A stretch of DNA of 64,000 nucleotides from Nocardia transvalensis (GTDB lineage: Bacteria > Actinomycetota > Actinomycetes > Mycobacteriales > Mycobacteriaceae), in the NCBI RefSeq assembly GCF_015477765.1, contig NZ_JADLQQ010000016.1:62001-126000 (forward strand), written 5' to 3'. Shown here in pieces: positions 8,132 to 16,988 of the stretch (the stretch's first letter is position 1; the number at the start of each line of letters is the position of its first letter). A program made the translations under genes and the position numbers. The notes under the pieces are model-generated. The model made no database searches. It saw nothing but the letters and a program-made list of their open reading frames with translations, and was not told the origin of the DNA.

Positions 8132-8650
8132 TCACCGATTGTTCGCCCGGAAGTAGGTTTCCGATTCACTGCGATGGCACAGGAATACGGCGCCGCCGGC
8201 CAGAACCGCCTGCAGGATCGCCGCCGCACCGGTGATCAGCGGCACCACACCGGATACCGAGCCCAGCCCGAACATCGCGCCGAGGCCGCCCAGAACCAGC
8301 ACCACGGCGGCGACATCGAGCACCACCCGCGCCCAGAACCGTCCACGGCCCAGCTGATGCACCACCGCCAGCACACCGGCCGCCAGCCCCACGCCGAATA
8401 CCACGATCACCACGACGAGCACCGACACCATCATCTCGACCTCGGCCAGCGTGACCTGCGGCTGCTGGGCACGCACCTGGTCGTACAGTTCGCGCGCCAG
8501 CGTGTGCCGGTCGGCGAACCGCCCGATCTCGCCCACGATCAACCGGACCATGCCGAGTCCGACGATCCCCCACCACAATTGACAGGCGGTGCGGACGTCG
8601 GTCGGCGGCGCCACCGGACCGGGCTGTCCCGGCGCGCTCATCGGATTCAC
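8132..8650 (-). CDS. Four-helix membrane protein downstream of hemB (Rv0513-like)
   Basis: A 172-residue protein with four hydrophobic segments (around residues 25-45, 75-100, 110-130 and 135-160). It follows hemB as Rv0513 does in mycobacteria. The GTG at 8650 overlaps the hemB stop by 4 bp (GTGA); an ATG three codons later is the alternative. Coupling to hemB suggests co-expression with heme synthesis, but a role is not known. Confidence 0.8.
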   Translation of the reverse strand: MNPMSAPGQPGPVAPPTDVRTACQLWWGIVGLGMVRLIVGEIGRFADRHTLARELYDQVRAQQPQVTLAEVEMMVSVLVVVIVVFGVGLAAGVLAVVHQLGRGRFWARVVLDVAAVVLVLGGLGAMFGLGSVSGVVPLITGAAAILQAVLAGGAVFLCHRSESETYFRANNR

Positions 8651-9624
8651 GACAGCCAGTGCGCGGCCTCGGTCGCCCAGTAGGTGAGCACGATATCCGC
8701 GCCCGCCCGGCGGATGCCCATGAGCGATTCCAGGATGGCGCCGCGCCGGTCGATCCACCCGCGCTGCGCGGCGGCGGTGATCATCGCGTACTCGCCGGAG
8801 ATCTGATAGGCCGCCACCGGCACCGGCGACCGATCGGCCACCTCGCGCAGGATGTCCAGATACGACATGGCCGGCTTGACCATGACGATGTCGGCGCCCT
8901 CGGCCAGATCCAGCTCCAGTTCGCGGATGGCCTCGCGGCGGTTGGCCGGATCCTGCTGATAGGTGCGGCGGTCGCCCTGCAGCGAGGAGGAGACGGCCTC
9001 GCGGAAGGGTCCGTAGAACGCCGAGGCGTATTTGGCGGCGTAGGCGAGGATGCCGGTGTCGGTGCGCCCGGCCGCGTCCAGGGCCGTGCGGACGGCGCCC
9101 ACCTGACCGTCCATCATGCCGCTGGTGCCCAGGAGTTCGGCACCGGCCTCGGCCTGCGCCAGCGCCATCTCGACGTAGCGCTCGAGGGTGGCGTCGTTGT
9201 CGACCGCGCCGTCCGGGGACAGCACCCCGCAATGCCCGTGGTCGGTGAATTCGTCCAGGCAGGTGTCGGCCATGATCACCGTCGAGTCGCCCACCTCCTC
9301 GGCGAGGGCGCGCAGGCCGCGGTTGAGGATGCCGTCGGGATCGCTGGCCCCGCTGCCGATCGCATCCTTGTCCTCGGGCTTGGGCACACCGAACAGCATC
9401 AGCCCGCCGACCCCGGCGGCGACCGCCTCGACCGCCGCCTTGCGCAGCGAATCCATCGAATGCTGATGCACGCCGGGCATCGAGCCGATCTCACGGGCTT
9501 CGGCGAGCCCGTCGGCGACGAACATGGGCAGCACCAATTGCCTTGGCTCGAGGGTTGTTTCGGCGACGAGGCGGCGCATGGCGGGGGTACGACGCAACCG
9601 CCGCGGGCGGTCCATTCCGGTCAT
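8647..9624 (-). CDS. hemB: Delta-aminolevulinic acid dehydratase (porphobilinogen synthase)
   Basis: A 325-residue enzyme that condenses two 5-aminolevulinate molecules to porphobilinogen. The Schiff-base lysines are in AYAAKYASAFYGPF (Lys198) and MVKPAMSYLD (Lys250); the metal-binding region is DTCLDEFTDHGHCG with Cys122 and Cys132. Length and N-terminus fit the family with ATG 9624. It is separated from hemACD by five genes here, whereas in mycobacteria it directly follows hemD. A divergent gene starts at 9751. Confidence 0.97.
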   Translation of the reverse strand: MTGMDRPRRLRRTPAMRRLVAETTLEPRQLVLPMFVADGLAEAREIGSMPGVHQHSMDSLRKAAVEAVAAGVGGLMLFGVPKPEDKDAIGSGASDPDGILNRGLRALAEEVGDSTVIMADTCLDEFTDHGHCGVLSPDGAVDNDATLERYVEMALAQAEAGAELLGTSGMMDGQVGAVRTALDAAGRTDTGILAYAAKYASAFYGPFREAVSSSLQGDRRTYQQDPANRREAIRELELDLAEGADIVMVKPAMSYLDILREVADRSPVPVAAYQISGEYAMITAAAQRGWIDRRGAILESLMGIRRAGADIVLTYWATEAAHWLS

Positions 9625-9750
9625 GAATCGCACGATACGCCCCGCTGGCGGGCCGGTAACAGGCACCTCCGACACCTTCGTCCGCCACGGTCGGGGTCGG
9701 CGCCGGACGGGAGGGGCATACTCCAGGTGAACCGCGACGTGGGAGTGAGC

Positions 9751-10557
9751 ATGTCCGATCGCGACAAGCAGCCGGCCCGGCCCGATGACGATCCGGCCGT
9801 GCGGGCGCTGCGGGATGCCGCCGAGCGCGGCGACCTCGCGGCGACCGAGATGCTCGCGCGGCGGCTGTGGGACGCCGGGGACCTGACCGGGGCCGAGACC
9901 TGGTTCCGGCGCGCGGCCGACCGGGGTAGCGTCGCCGCGCTCGGGCACCTCGGCGAACTGGCGTGGCAGGACGGGCGCATCGCGGAGGCGCTGGGCTGGC
10001 TCGAGCGCGCCGCCATGACCGGGCGCACCGCCGCCGAATACCAGCTGGGCGCGATGCATCTGGAACGCGGCAATCTCGACGCCGCCGAACGTTGGTTGCG
10101 CAAGGCCGCCGAGACCGGGCTGCCCGAGGCCCTGTGCAATATGGGCGCCCTCGCCGACCGCCGCGGCCGGGACGAGGAGGCCGAGTGGTGGTACGAGCGC
10201 GCCGCCCGCGCCGGAAACCCCACCGGCATGCGCAATCTCGGGTTGCGGCTGGCCCGACGCGGCGAATTCGACAGGGCCGAACGGCTGCTCGTGGAGGCCG
10301 CCCGCCGCGGGCGCACCGACTCCCTGGCGGTACTGGGCGCGGCCTATCTGGAGTTGGGCCGGGTGACCGAGGCCGAAGCCTGGTTGCGGCGCGGCGCGGA
10401 CGCCGGTGACGCCGAGTCGATGTTCCAGCTCGCCCTGTTCCTCGACGGCACCGAACACCCGAAACCCGATGCGGCACAGCCGGAATCCCGCACCTGGCTG
10501 GAACGCGCCGCGGCCCTCGGCCACCCGCGCGCCCTCGACGTGCTGCACGACATGTGA
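9751..10557 (+). CDS. Sel1-like / TPR repeat protein
   Basis: A 268-residue soluble protein built of about six helical repeats of roughly 34-36 residues with the pattern A-x-x-W/L...A-x-G (for example AETWFRRAADRGSVAALGHL, EAEAWLRRGADAGDAESMFQ). Such repeats normally hold protein partners; no catalytic motif is present. The ATG at 9751 has GGGAG 5 nt upstream; in-frame GTGs at 9727 and 9739 are alternatives. It is divergent from hemB and absent from the mycobacterial order. Confidence 0.85.
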   Translation: MSDRDKQPARPDDDPAVRALRDAAERGDLAATEMLARRLWDAGDLTGAETWFRRAADRGSVAALGHLGELAWQDGRIAEALGWLERAAMTGRTAAEYQLGAMHLERGNLDAAERWLRKAAETGLPEALCNMGALADRRGRDEEAEWWYERAARAGNPTGMRNLGLRLARRGEFDRAERLLVEAARRGRTDSLAVLGAAYLELGRVTEAEAWLRRGADAGDAESMFQLALFLDGTEHPKPDAAQPESRTWLERAAALGHPRALDVLHDM

Positions 10558-10696
10558 GAAACCCGCTGGCCGACGGCGGGATCAAGCACCCGGTCAGCGT
10601 TCGCCAAGAGGCCCGATCGACACTGCGTGCACATGGCCCGACGGCAGCCATTTCACCCCTCGGGCCGGGCCCGCGGCCCCGACCCACAGGCGTTCG

Positions 10697-10948
10697 TCAC
10701 CGCGGTGCTGGATCGGCTGTCCCCGGCGGGTGACCGATAGCCTCGTGCACTCGGGCCCGCAGCCGGGCCGGGGCGCGGTCCGAGTGGCAGGCCCGGTGCA
10801 CGAGCGCCTCGAGCACAGTGGCCGCCCGGAGTCCGGACAGGCAGCGATCGCAGCGGGTGATGTTTTCGCACAACGCTTTCGACCGTTCGTCGTCGCATTC
10901 GCCGTCCATGAACGCCCAGATGTGGGCGGCCGTCTCGCGGCAACTCAC
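10697..10948 (-). CDS. Small zinc-finger anti-sigma-factor-like protein (RsrA/RshA type)
   Basis: An 83-residue protein resembling mycothiol-system anti-sigma factors: MSC start, AFMDGECDDE helix, a CxxC pair (TRCDRC) and a second half ending ACHSDRAPARLRARV, close to the RshA pattern. The zinc motif is normally H-x3-C-x2-C; here the histidine position is Asn, and an extra Cys lies two residues before it. GTG 10948 matches family starts (a TTG at 10975 is possible). It follows trxA by 7 bp. No sigma factor gene is next to it. Confidence 0.7.
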   Translation of the reverse strand: MSCRETAAHIWAFMDGECDDERSKALCENITRCDRCLSGLRAATVLEALVHRACHSDRAPARLRARVHEAIGHPPGTADPAPR

Positions 10949-10955
10949 GGGGCGG

Positions 10956-11285
10956 TCAGGCGAGATGGGCGGCAACGCTGTTCAGCAGCGCGGTCTTCGG
11001 CATGGCACCGGTGACCCGGACCCGCTCCCTACCCTCCCGGACCAGCACCGTCGTCGGCACTCCCATGATCCGGTACGCCCGCACGGTGTCCGGATTCTCG
11101 TCGATATTCACCCGCGCCACGGTGAAACGGCCGACGTTCTCGGCGGCGACCTCCTCGAGGATCGGCGTCATCCTGCGGCAGGGCCCGCACCAGGTTGCCC
11201 AGAAGTTCACCAGCACGGGTTCGGTGCTGCCGAGCACCCGACTGTCGAACGTCGCATCGGTGACTTTCACGGTATGAGATGTCAT
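10956..11285 (-). CDS. trxA: Thioredoxin
   Basis: A 109-residue cytoplasmic thioredoxin with the classic active site FWATWCGPCRRM, the central DENPDTV turn and cis-proline segment IMGVPTTVLV. It would reduce protein disulfides using thioredoxin reductase. It precedes the small zinc-finger anti-sigma-like gene in an operon, a logical pair because RsrA-type proteins are disulfide-controlled and reset by thioredoxin. An 89-codon gene starts divergently at 11433. Confidence 0.95.
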   Translation of the reverse strand: MTSHTVKVTDATFDSRVLGSTEPVLVNFWATWCGPCRRMTPILEEVAAENVGRFTVARVNIDENPDTVRAYRIMGVPTTVLVREGRERVRVTGAMPKTALLNSVAAHLA

Positions 11286-11432
11286 GAGCCGAGGGTGCGT
11301 TCCCCGAGCCGAAACACCAACGGATGTTGCCGATTCCGGGAAAGCGGGCGAACCTACTTGTCGGTGGGCGCCGGTAGAATCGAAGATGTGTTCGAGGGAA
11401 TCGACGGGTTCCCGATGCGAGGGGAGGATCTC

Positions 11433-11702
11433 GTGGCCACCACATCGACGATCATCGATCGGCCCTACGTCCCGCTGGAGAAGCGCCCGCTGCCGCCCGG
11501 GCGCCCGCGGTCGTGGTACGTCACCCACAACCGCAGGCTCAAGGCGATGCGCCTGGCCATCGCCCTGCTCGACTCGGGCATCTACCGCGCCGGCCTGGCC
11601 GACAACGAAAAGATCCGTCGCACAGCCGACCTCGTCGGCATCCGCCCACCCTCGGACAAAACCTGCCGCCTTGTGCGCGATCTCATGCGCGCCCGGCGAT
11701 GA
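11433..11702 (+). CDS. Conserved-looking small basic protein, unknown function
   Basis: An 89-residue basic protein. GGGGAGG lies 5 nt before the GTG at 11433, a near-ideal ribosome binding site; longer starts at 11388 (GTG) and 11415 (ATG) exist. Most of the protein is helical and rich in Arg (PRSWYVTHNRRLKAMRLAIA), which would suit nucleic acid binding, but no domain is recognised. The stop is 5 bp from the convergent hemD stop with no terminator between. Confidence 0.65.
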   Translation: MATTSTIIDRPYVPLEKRPLPPGRPRSWYVTHNRRLKAMRLAIALLDSGIYRAGLADNEKIRRTADLVGIRPPSDKTCRLVRDLMRARR

Positions 11703-11707
11703 TCGGC

Positions 11708-13270
11708 CTAACGACTCCGCCGGCTCTTCTTGCGCGGCGGGGGCAGCAGGCCCTCGGCGCGCAGGTGGGCGGCGTGTTCGGCGAGCGCGTCGACCAGCGG
11801 GCCGACCTGGGCGACCTCGGGCTGCACGTCCACGCGCAGGCCGAATTCGATGGCCGTCTCGGCGGTCTTGGGGCCGATGCATGCGACGATGGTGCGCGCG
11901 TGCGGCTTTCCGGCGATACCGACCAGATTCCGGACCGTCGACGAGGAGGTGAACAGGACCGCGTCGAAACCACCGGTCTTGATCATCTCGCGGGTCTCCG
12001 CGGGCGGCGGCGAGGCGCGCACCGTGCGGTACGCGGTTACGTCATCGATCTCCCAGCCGCGGTCGCGCAGACCCTCGGCCAGGGTTTCGGTGGCGATATC
12101 GGCCCGCGGCAACAGCACCCGATTGACCGGGTCGAAAACGTCGTCGTAGGGCGGGAAGTCGGCCAGCAGACCCTCCGAGGACTGCTCACCGCTGGGCACC
12201 AGTTCCGGATTGATACCGAACGAGCGCACCTTGTCCGCGGTGGCCTCGCCGACGCAGGCGATCTTCACACCGGAGAAGGCCCGAGCGTCCAGCCCGAATT
12301 CGCCGAACTTCTCCCACACCGCGCGCACGGCATTGGTGGAGGTGAACACCACCCACTGGTACCGGCCGTCGACCAGGCCCTTGACCGCGCGCTCCATCTG
12401 CGCCGGACTGCGCGGCGGCTCGACGGCGATGGTCGGCACCTCCATCGGGATGGCGCCGTGCATGACCAGCTTCTCGCTCATCTCACCGGCCTGCTCCTTG
12501 GTGCGCGGCACGAGTACCGTCCAGCCGTAGAGAGCCCGCGACTCCCACCACGACATCTTGGCGCGCTTCTCGACCTCCTTGCCGACCGTGACCACCAGCG
12601 GCCCGACCAGTTCGGAGGCGGCGGAATTCAGGGTGGCCAGCGTCGCTTCGATGGTGCGCTGCTGGCGGGTGGTGCCGCGCACGGTCACCGCGACCGGCGT
12701 CTGCGGCGCCAGGCCGTGCTCCACCAGTGCGCTGGCGGTCTCTGCCAGATGACCCGAGGTCGCGTGCAGCACCAGCGGTCCCGGCGCGGCCGCCACCGAC
12801 GCCCAGTCCACCTCGCCGCGCACATCGACCTCGGTGTGCCTGGAGCCCAGGGCGATACCGGCATAGGCCGGGACGGTGGTGCCGGACGGTAGCCCCGGCA
12901 GCACCTCGAACGTCATATGCGACCGCGTGACGGCGTTGACCTCCGCGATCACCGAATCGGTGGTCAGCGGATCGCCCGATACCAGCCGGACCACATCGTG
13001 TCCGGCCCGGGCCTCCGCGATCAGGGTCTTGGCCACCTCGGCCGGTTCGCCGAGCGCCGGGCGCACATCGACGGGGCGCTCCCCGTCGGGACCCGGTTCC
13101 ACCGCGGTCCCGACCAGGGCCAGCACACCCTTGTCGACATCCGGATCGGTGAACGCCAGCGTCGCCCGCCCGAGCACCTCGCGGGCCCGCACGGTCAGCA
13201 GTGCCGGGTCACCGGGTCCTGATCCGACGAACAGGATCCGACCGGGATGCTTCTTAGTGGCTCGGCTCAT
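11708..13270 (-). CDS. hemD: Fused uroporphyrinogen-III C-methyltransferase / uroporphyrinogen-III synthase
   Basis: A 520-residue two-domain enzyme. Residues about 10-245 are a SUMT-type methyltransferase (GSGPGDPALLTVRA, the SAM-binding start, and later LVSGDP); about 265-500 are a HemD-type synthase (YGWTVLVPRTKEQA, then VVFTSTNAV and ADIATETLAEGL). It closes hydroxymethylbilane to uroporphyrinogen III and may also divert it to siroheme/cobalamin precursors. The ATG overlaps the hemC stop (ATGA). The same fusion is known in mycobacterial and Streptomyces hem clusters. The tail is basic (PRKKSRRSR). Confidence 0.94.
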   Translation of the reverse strand: MSRATKKHPGRILFVGSGPGDPALLTVRAREVLGRATLAFTDPDVDKGVLALVGTAVEPGPDGERPVDVRPALGEPAEVAKTLIAEARAGHDVVRLVSGDPLTTDSVIAEVNAVTRSHMTFEVLPGLPSGTTVPAYAGIALGSRHTEVDVRGEVDWASVAAAPGPLVLHATSGHLAETASALVEHGLAPQTPVAVTVRGTTRQQRTIEATLATLNSAASELVGPLVVTVGKEVEKRAKMSWWESRALYGWTVLVPRTKEQAGEMSEKLVMHGAIPMEVPTIAVEPPRSPAQMERAVKGLVDGRYQWVVFTSTNAVRAVWEKFGEFGLDARAFSGVKIACVGEATADKVRSFGINPELVPSGEQSSEGLLADFPPYDDVFDPVNRVLLPRADIATETLAEGLRDRGWEIDDVTAYRTVRASPPPAETREMIKTGGFDAVLFTSSSTVRNLVGIAGKPHARTIVACIGPKTAETAIEFGLRVDVQPEVAQVGPLVDALAEHAAHLRAEGLLPPPRKKSRRSR

Positions 13271-14385
13271 TGATCGTTCTCCATTGGGCTGGGATTGGTG
13301 AAGTCGGAGTGGGACGGGTTCACCGCCCGGGTGGGGTGGCCGTCGGCCGGAGCCGCGGCGGCGCTGTCCTCAGCGCTGAGCAATTCGCGTGCCCCCAGCT
13401 CCAAGAGCTCACGCGCCAACGAGCGGCCCAATTGCTCGGCATTCGCGAGCGAGCCGACCGCGGAGGCCCGGATGACATCCGAGCCGTCGATCGCCGCCGC
13501 GCAGCCGCGCAGCGACAGTTCCTCGACCACCCTGCCGTCGTCATCGAGCGACTCGACGACCTCGGCCAGCGCGCCGACCGGTGCCGTGCAACCGGCCTCC
13601 AGTTCGGCCAGCAGCGACCGTTCGGCGATCACCGCGGCGCGAGTGCCGGGATCGTCCAGGGCGGACAGAATGGTCACGAGATCGCCGTCCTCGCAGCGGC
13701 ATTCGACCGCGAGCGCGCCCTGCGCCGGTGCGGGCAACATCTGCACCGGTTCCAGTGCCTCGGTGACCGCGTCGAGCCGGTCGATGCGGGACAGCCCGGC
13801 CCGCGCGACCACCACGGCGTCGAGTTCACCCTCGGCGACCTTACGAAGTCTGGTATCGAGATTGCCGCGCAGCGGAACGACCTCCAGGCCGAGGCCGAGC
13901 GCGCGCAGCTGGGCGACCCGACGCGGCGCCGAGGTGCCCACCCGGGATCCGGGCGGCAGCTCACCGAGCACCATGCCGTCGCGGGCGACCACCGCGTCGC
14001 GCGGATCCTCGCGCGGCGGGATCGCGGCGATGGTGAAGCGGGTATCCGGCGCGGTGGGCAGATCCTTGTACGAGTGCACCGCGATATCGACGGCGCCGGC
14101 GGCCAATTCGTCGCGCAGCGCGGTGGTGAATACGCCGATGCCGATCTTCTGCACCGGATCCGACGACTGGTCACCCGCCGTTTTCACGATCACGAGTTCG
14201 GCCTGCTGCCCGGCCGCGATCAGCGCATCGCGCACGGTCCCGGCCTGCGTCAGCGCCAACAGGCTGCCGCGGGTGCCGATGCGCCACGGCGCATCCGCGG
14301 TGCCGCGCCCGCGCAGCGGTCCGTCGGCGCCGCCCGGCTGCATCACAGCGCTGTCCCGCACCATCGCCTCGGCCTGACCGCTCAT
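13267..14385 (-). CDS. hemC: Porphobilinogen deaminase (hydroxymethylbilane synthase)
   Basis: A 372-residue enzyme that links four porphobilinogens into hydroxymethylbilane. The dipyrromethane cofactor cysteine is in ELEAGCTAPVGA (Cys266); substrate-binding patterns include RIGTRGSLLAL and HSYKDLPT. It is longer than usual because of about 34 extra N-terminal and about 30 extra C-terminal residues. The ATG at 14385 follows GAGGAG and overlaps the stop of a 25-codon ORF by 4 bp. The first 14 nt of the gene are repeated 74 bp upstream. Confidence 0.95.
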   Translation of the reverse strand: MSGQAEAMVRDSAVMQPGGADGPLRGRGTADAPWRIGTRGSLLALTQAGTVRDALIAAGQQAELVIVKTAGDQSSDPVQKIGIGVFTTALRDELAAGAVDIAVHSYKDLPTAPDTRFTIAAIPPREDPRDAVVARDGMVLGELPPGSRVGTSAPRRVAQLRALGLGLEVVPLRGNLDTRLRKVAEGELDAVVVARAGLSRIDRLDAVTEALEPVQMLPAPAQGALAVECRCEDGDLVTILSALDDPGTRAAVIAERSLLAELEAGCTAPVGALAEVVESLDDDGRVVEELSLRGCAAAIDGSDVIRASAVGSLANAEQLGRSLARELLELGARELLSAEDSAAAAPADGHPTRAVNPSHSDFTNPSPMENDQ

Positions 14386-14459
14386 GCTGTCTCCTCTCCG
14401 GCATGAGCGGGGCGCTGCGTGGTTACGCTCCGCTGCCGCCTCCGCGCCTGACCGCTCAT
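14382..14459 (-). CDS. 25-codon ORF bridging hemA and hemC
   Basis: A short frame from ATG 14459 to TGA 14382. Its ATG overlaps the hemA stop (ATGA) and its stop overlaps the hemC start (ATGA), so ribosomes could pass from hemA through it into hemC. It starts with the same MSGQA codons as hemC because 14 nt are duplicated, then differs and is Arg-rich. It may be a coupling peptide or a relic of duplication of the hemC start. Translation is not proven. Confidence 0.45.
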   Translation of the reverse strand: MSGQARRRQRSVTTQRPAHAGEETA

Positions 14460-15874
14460 GCCGGATGCCCCTGTCCATCGCCGTGCTGATCCCGGCCGAG
14501 GGCACGCCGCGATGTCGACGAAATAGAGGCGTCGTCGGCCAACTCGTTACCCAGCGTGGCAATCTCCATCGGGGCCGCAACGGCCTGTGCCGCACCCGGT
14601 TTCAGTTCGAACAATTCACGCAGCGCCTCGGCGTAGCTGTTCCCGCCGGGAGTGGAGGCCAACTGCTTGACCCGCACCGTCGGCGCGTGCAGCAGCTTGT
14701 CGACCACGCGGCGGACCGTGCGGGCCACCTCCTCGCGCTCGGGGTCACCCAGGCCGGGCAGCTTCGATTCCAGCCGCAGCAGTTCGGCCTCGACCACCTC
14801 GGCGGCGCGCTGGCGCAGCGCGGCCACGGTCGGCGTCACCTCCGCCATGCGCTGGCCCGCAAGATATTTCGCGAGTTCCTCCGCGACGATCGCCCGCGCG
14901 GCGGTGGTGTCCGAGGCGGCCGCGACGGCCAACGGATCGCGCTGCAGGGTCTCCATGTCGATCACGGTGACGTCGGGCAGACCGGCCACCGCGGGATCCA
15001 CATCGCGCGGCAGGCCCAGGTCGCAGATGACCATCTGATGGCCCTCGCGCGAGGCGTTCAGGGCGCGGTGGGCATCGGCCAGCGTCACCACGGCGCCGAC
15101 GGCACCCGTGCTGGTGATCACCACGTCGGCGTCGGCGAGGGCGGTGACCAGGCCGGACAGGTCCGCGGCGGTGGCCGTGACGCCGTGCATGGCGATGGCG
15201 GTCTCCGATAGGCGCCGCGCGCGCTCGAGCGTCCGATTCACCACCACGATCCGGCCGATTCCGGCTCGGGCCAGATGCGCGACCGCCAAGCCGCCCATCG
15301 CACCCGCGCCGACCACCACAGCGGTCCGGTCGGCCAGTTCGCCGAGCACCGTGCGGGCCCGGTCCAGCGCCACCGACACCACCGACGCACCGGCCCGATC
15401 GATGCCGGTCTCGGTGTGGACGCGCTTGCCGACCCGCAGCGCGTGCTGGGCCAGCTCGTGCAGGGTGCGCCCGGCCGCCTGCTGGGCGTCGGCCGAGGCG
15501 TAGGCCGCGCGGATCTGTCCGAGCACCTGCTGCTCGCCGACCACCATCGAATCCAGGCCGCTGGCCACCGCGAACAGATGTTCGGCGGCGGCCTCGCTGT
15601 ACCGAACATAGGCGTGGCGGGTCAGTTCCGGCAGCGGCAGCCCGGAGTGGCGGGCCAGCAGATCGCCGACATCGGCCAGACCACCGTGGAAGGCGTCGAC
15701 CACCGCGTAGATCTCCACGCGGTTGCAGGTGGAGACGATCATCGCCTCCGCGATGTGCTGCGACTCGAGCATCTTGTCGGTGAGCTTGGGCCGGTCGTCC
15801 TCGGTGACGGCGACCTTCTCGAGCACCGCGACGGGAGCGCTGCGATGCGAAATACCGACCAACAGCACGCTCAT
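14456..15874 (-). CDS. hemA: Glutamyl-tRNA reductase
   Basis: A 472-residue NADPH enzyme that reduces glutamyl-tRNA(Glu) to glutamate-1-semialdehyde, the first step of the C5 pathway. The catalytic cysteine is in STCNRVEIY (Cys50); the tRNA/NADPH regions VGEQQVLGQIR and VVGAGAMGGLAVAHL are present, and the C-terminal dimerisation helix follows. Usual length. It lies 34 bp after rex and is thus in a rex-hemA-hemC-hemD unit. Confidence 0.96.
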   Translation of the reverse strand: MSVLLVGISHRSAPVAVLEKVAVTEDDRPKLTDKMLESQHIAEAMIVSTCNRVEIYAVVDAFHGGLADVGDLLARHSGLPLPELTRHAYVRYSEAAAEHLFAVASGLDSMVVGEQQVLGQIRAAYASADAQQAAGRTLHELAQHALRVGKRVHTETGIDRAGASVVSVALDRARTVLGELADRTAVVVGAGAMGGLAVAHLARAGIGRIVVVNRTLERARRLSETAIAMHGVTATAADLSGLVTALADADVVITSTGAVGAVVTLADAHRALNASREGHQMVICDLGLPRDVDPAVAGLPDVTVIDMETLQRDPLAVAAASDTTAARAIVAEELAKYLAGQRMAEVTPTVAALRQRAAEVVEAELLRLESKLPGLGDPEREEVARTVRRVVDKLLHAPTVRVKQLASTPGGNSYAEALRELFELKPGAAQAVAAPMEIATLGNELADDASISSTSRRALGRDQHGDGQGHPA

Positions 15875-15908
15875 GCCAGCCCCTCGCTAGTGCATTCGCT
15901 TCGCTCAC

Positions 15909-16757
15909 TCATGGTGCGACCACCGATCCCTTGCTGGTTGGCTCCGTTGCCGAAATACCCACGTGTGCCGGGGCCGAGCGGTTCGCTACCCGCCGGCCGA
16001 TCGGGGTCGACACCGCGTGCACGGTCTCGCCCGCCGCCACACCGCCCGCGATGCGAGCCCGCTCGAAGGACAACATCTGCATCTCCACCGCCAGATCGAC
16101 GCGGCGGACCTCGACCGACGCGGGGACGTCCAGCGCGACCGGGGAGAAGCTGAGAATGCACTGCACACCCGCGGCGACCAGCTCGTCGCAGACGCTCTGC
16201 GCGGCGGCATCCGGAACGGTGAGCACGGCGATGGTGGGCTGCAGTTCGGCGACCGCGGCATCGAGCTCGGCGACGTCGCGGACCACCAGGCCGCTGACCG
16301 ATTCGCCGATCACCTGCGGATCCCGGTCGAAGACGCCGACCATGGTGAAGCCGCGCCGCCGGAACCCGGAGTAGCCGACCAGGGCGCGGCCCAGATTGCC
16401 GGCGCCGACCAGGATCACCCGGTGCCCCTCGGACAGGCCGAGCACATCCTCGATCCGATCGCGCAGCTTGATCACGTCGTAGCCGACCCCGCGCACGCCG
16501 TTCGGACCGAGGAACGACAGATCCTTGCGCAGCTTCGCCGAACCGACACCCGCCGCGACAGCCAGTTCCTCACTCGATACGATGAGCACACCCTCGTCGG
16601 CGAGGACGGCGAGGACCCGCAGATAGGTCGCCAACCGCGCGACGGTGGCCTGAGGAATGTCCTTCTGCTGGGTACGAGGGGCGGCCTCGCCGGGCCCGAG
16701 GTTCGGCTGCAGAGCCCTGCCGGAGACGCCACCTGGCGTCTCATGCTGCTCTGTCAC
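15909..16757 (-). CDS. rex: Redox-sensing transcriptional repressor Rex
   Basis: A 282-residue regulator: winged helix (about 25-85, with SSEELAVAAGVGSAKLRKDLS), Rossmann domain with VGAGNLGRAL for NAD(H), and a C-terminal swapped helix. Rex binds DNA when NADH/NAD+ is low and lets go when NADH binds. Both ends are longer than in typical Rex (about 210-250), with a Thr/Ser-rich tail. GTG 16757 has GAGGAG 9 nt upstream. A Rex-type operator sits at 16908-16925, so the rex-hemACD unit is probably autoregulated. Confidence 0.93.
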   Translation of the reverse strand: MTEQHETPGGVSGRALQPNLGPGEAAPRTQQKDIPQATVARLATYLRVLAVLADEGVLIVSSEELAVAAGVGSAKLRKDLSFLGPNGVRGVGYDVIKLRDRIEDVLGLSEGHRVILVGAGNLGRALVGYSGFRRRGFTMVGVFDRDPQVIGESVSGLVVRDVAELDAAVAELQPTIAVLTVPDAAAQSVCDELVAAGVQCILSFSPVALDVPASVEVRRVDLAVEMQMLSFERARIAGGVAAGETVHAVSTPIGRRVANRSAPAHVGISATEPTSKGSVVAP

Positions 16758-16907
16758 GTCGTTCGGCTCCTCGTCCGGCCGGGGGTAGGTGTCCGGTTCG
16801 CTTTGTCGACCGCCGACGCCCGGGGCAGGCGGCCGGTATCGGTTCACGGGGTTCGGGGTGCTTCCGCTGCTCGAGGCAGGCGGATTGCGTGTCACCACCG
16901 TAACCGC

Positions 16908-16925
16908 TTGTGAAGCCCTGCACAA
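16908..16925. promoter_or_regulatory. Rex operator (ROP) upstream of rex-hemACD
   Basis: TTGTGA-AGCCCT-GCACAA matches the Rex consensus TTGTGA-N6-TCACAA in 11 of 12 positions. On the minus strand the site covers a TTGTGC that stands 17 bp before TACGGT, a possible -35/-10 pair, about 150 bp ahead of the rex GTG. Rex control of rex-hemACD is established in Streptomyces coelicolor; its operation here is inferred. Confidence 0.75.
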
Positions 16926-16988
16926 AGTCGGTGAATTCAGTCACTGTATTTTCTGCGCTGTGTTATCTGCGCCGCCTCCGGCGGCGCG

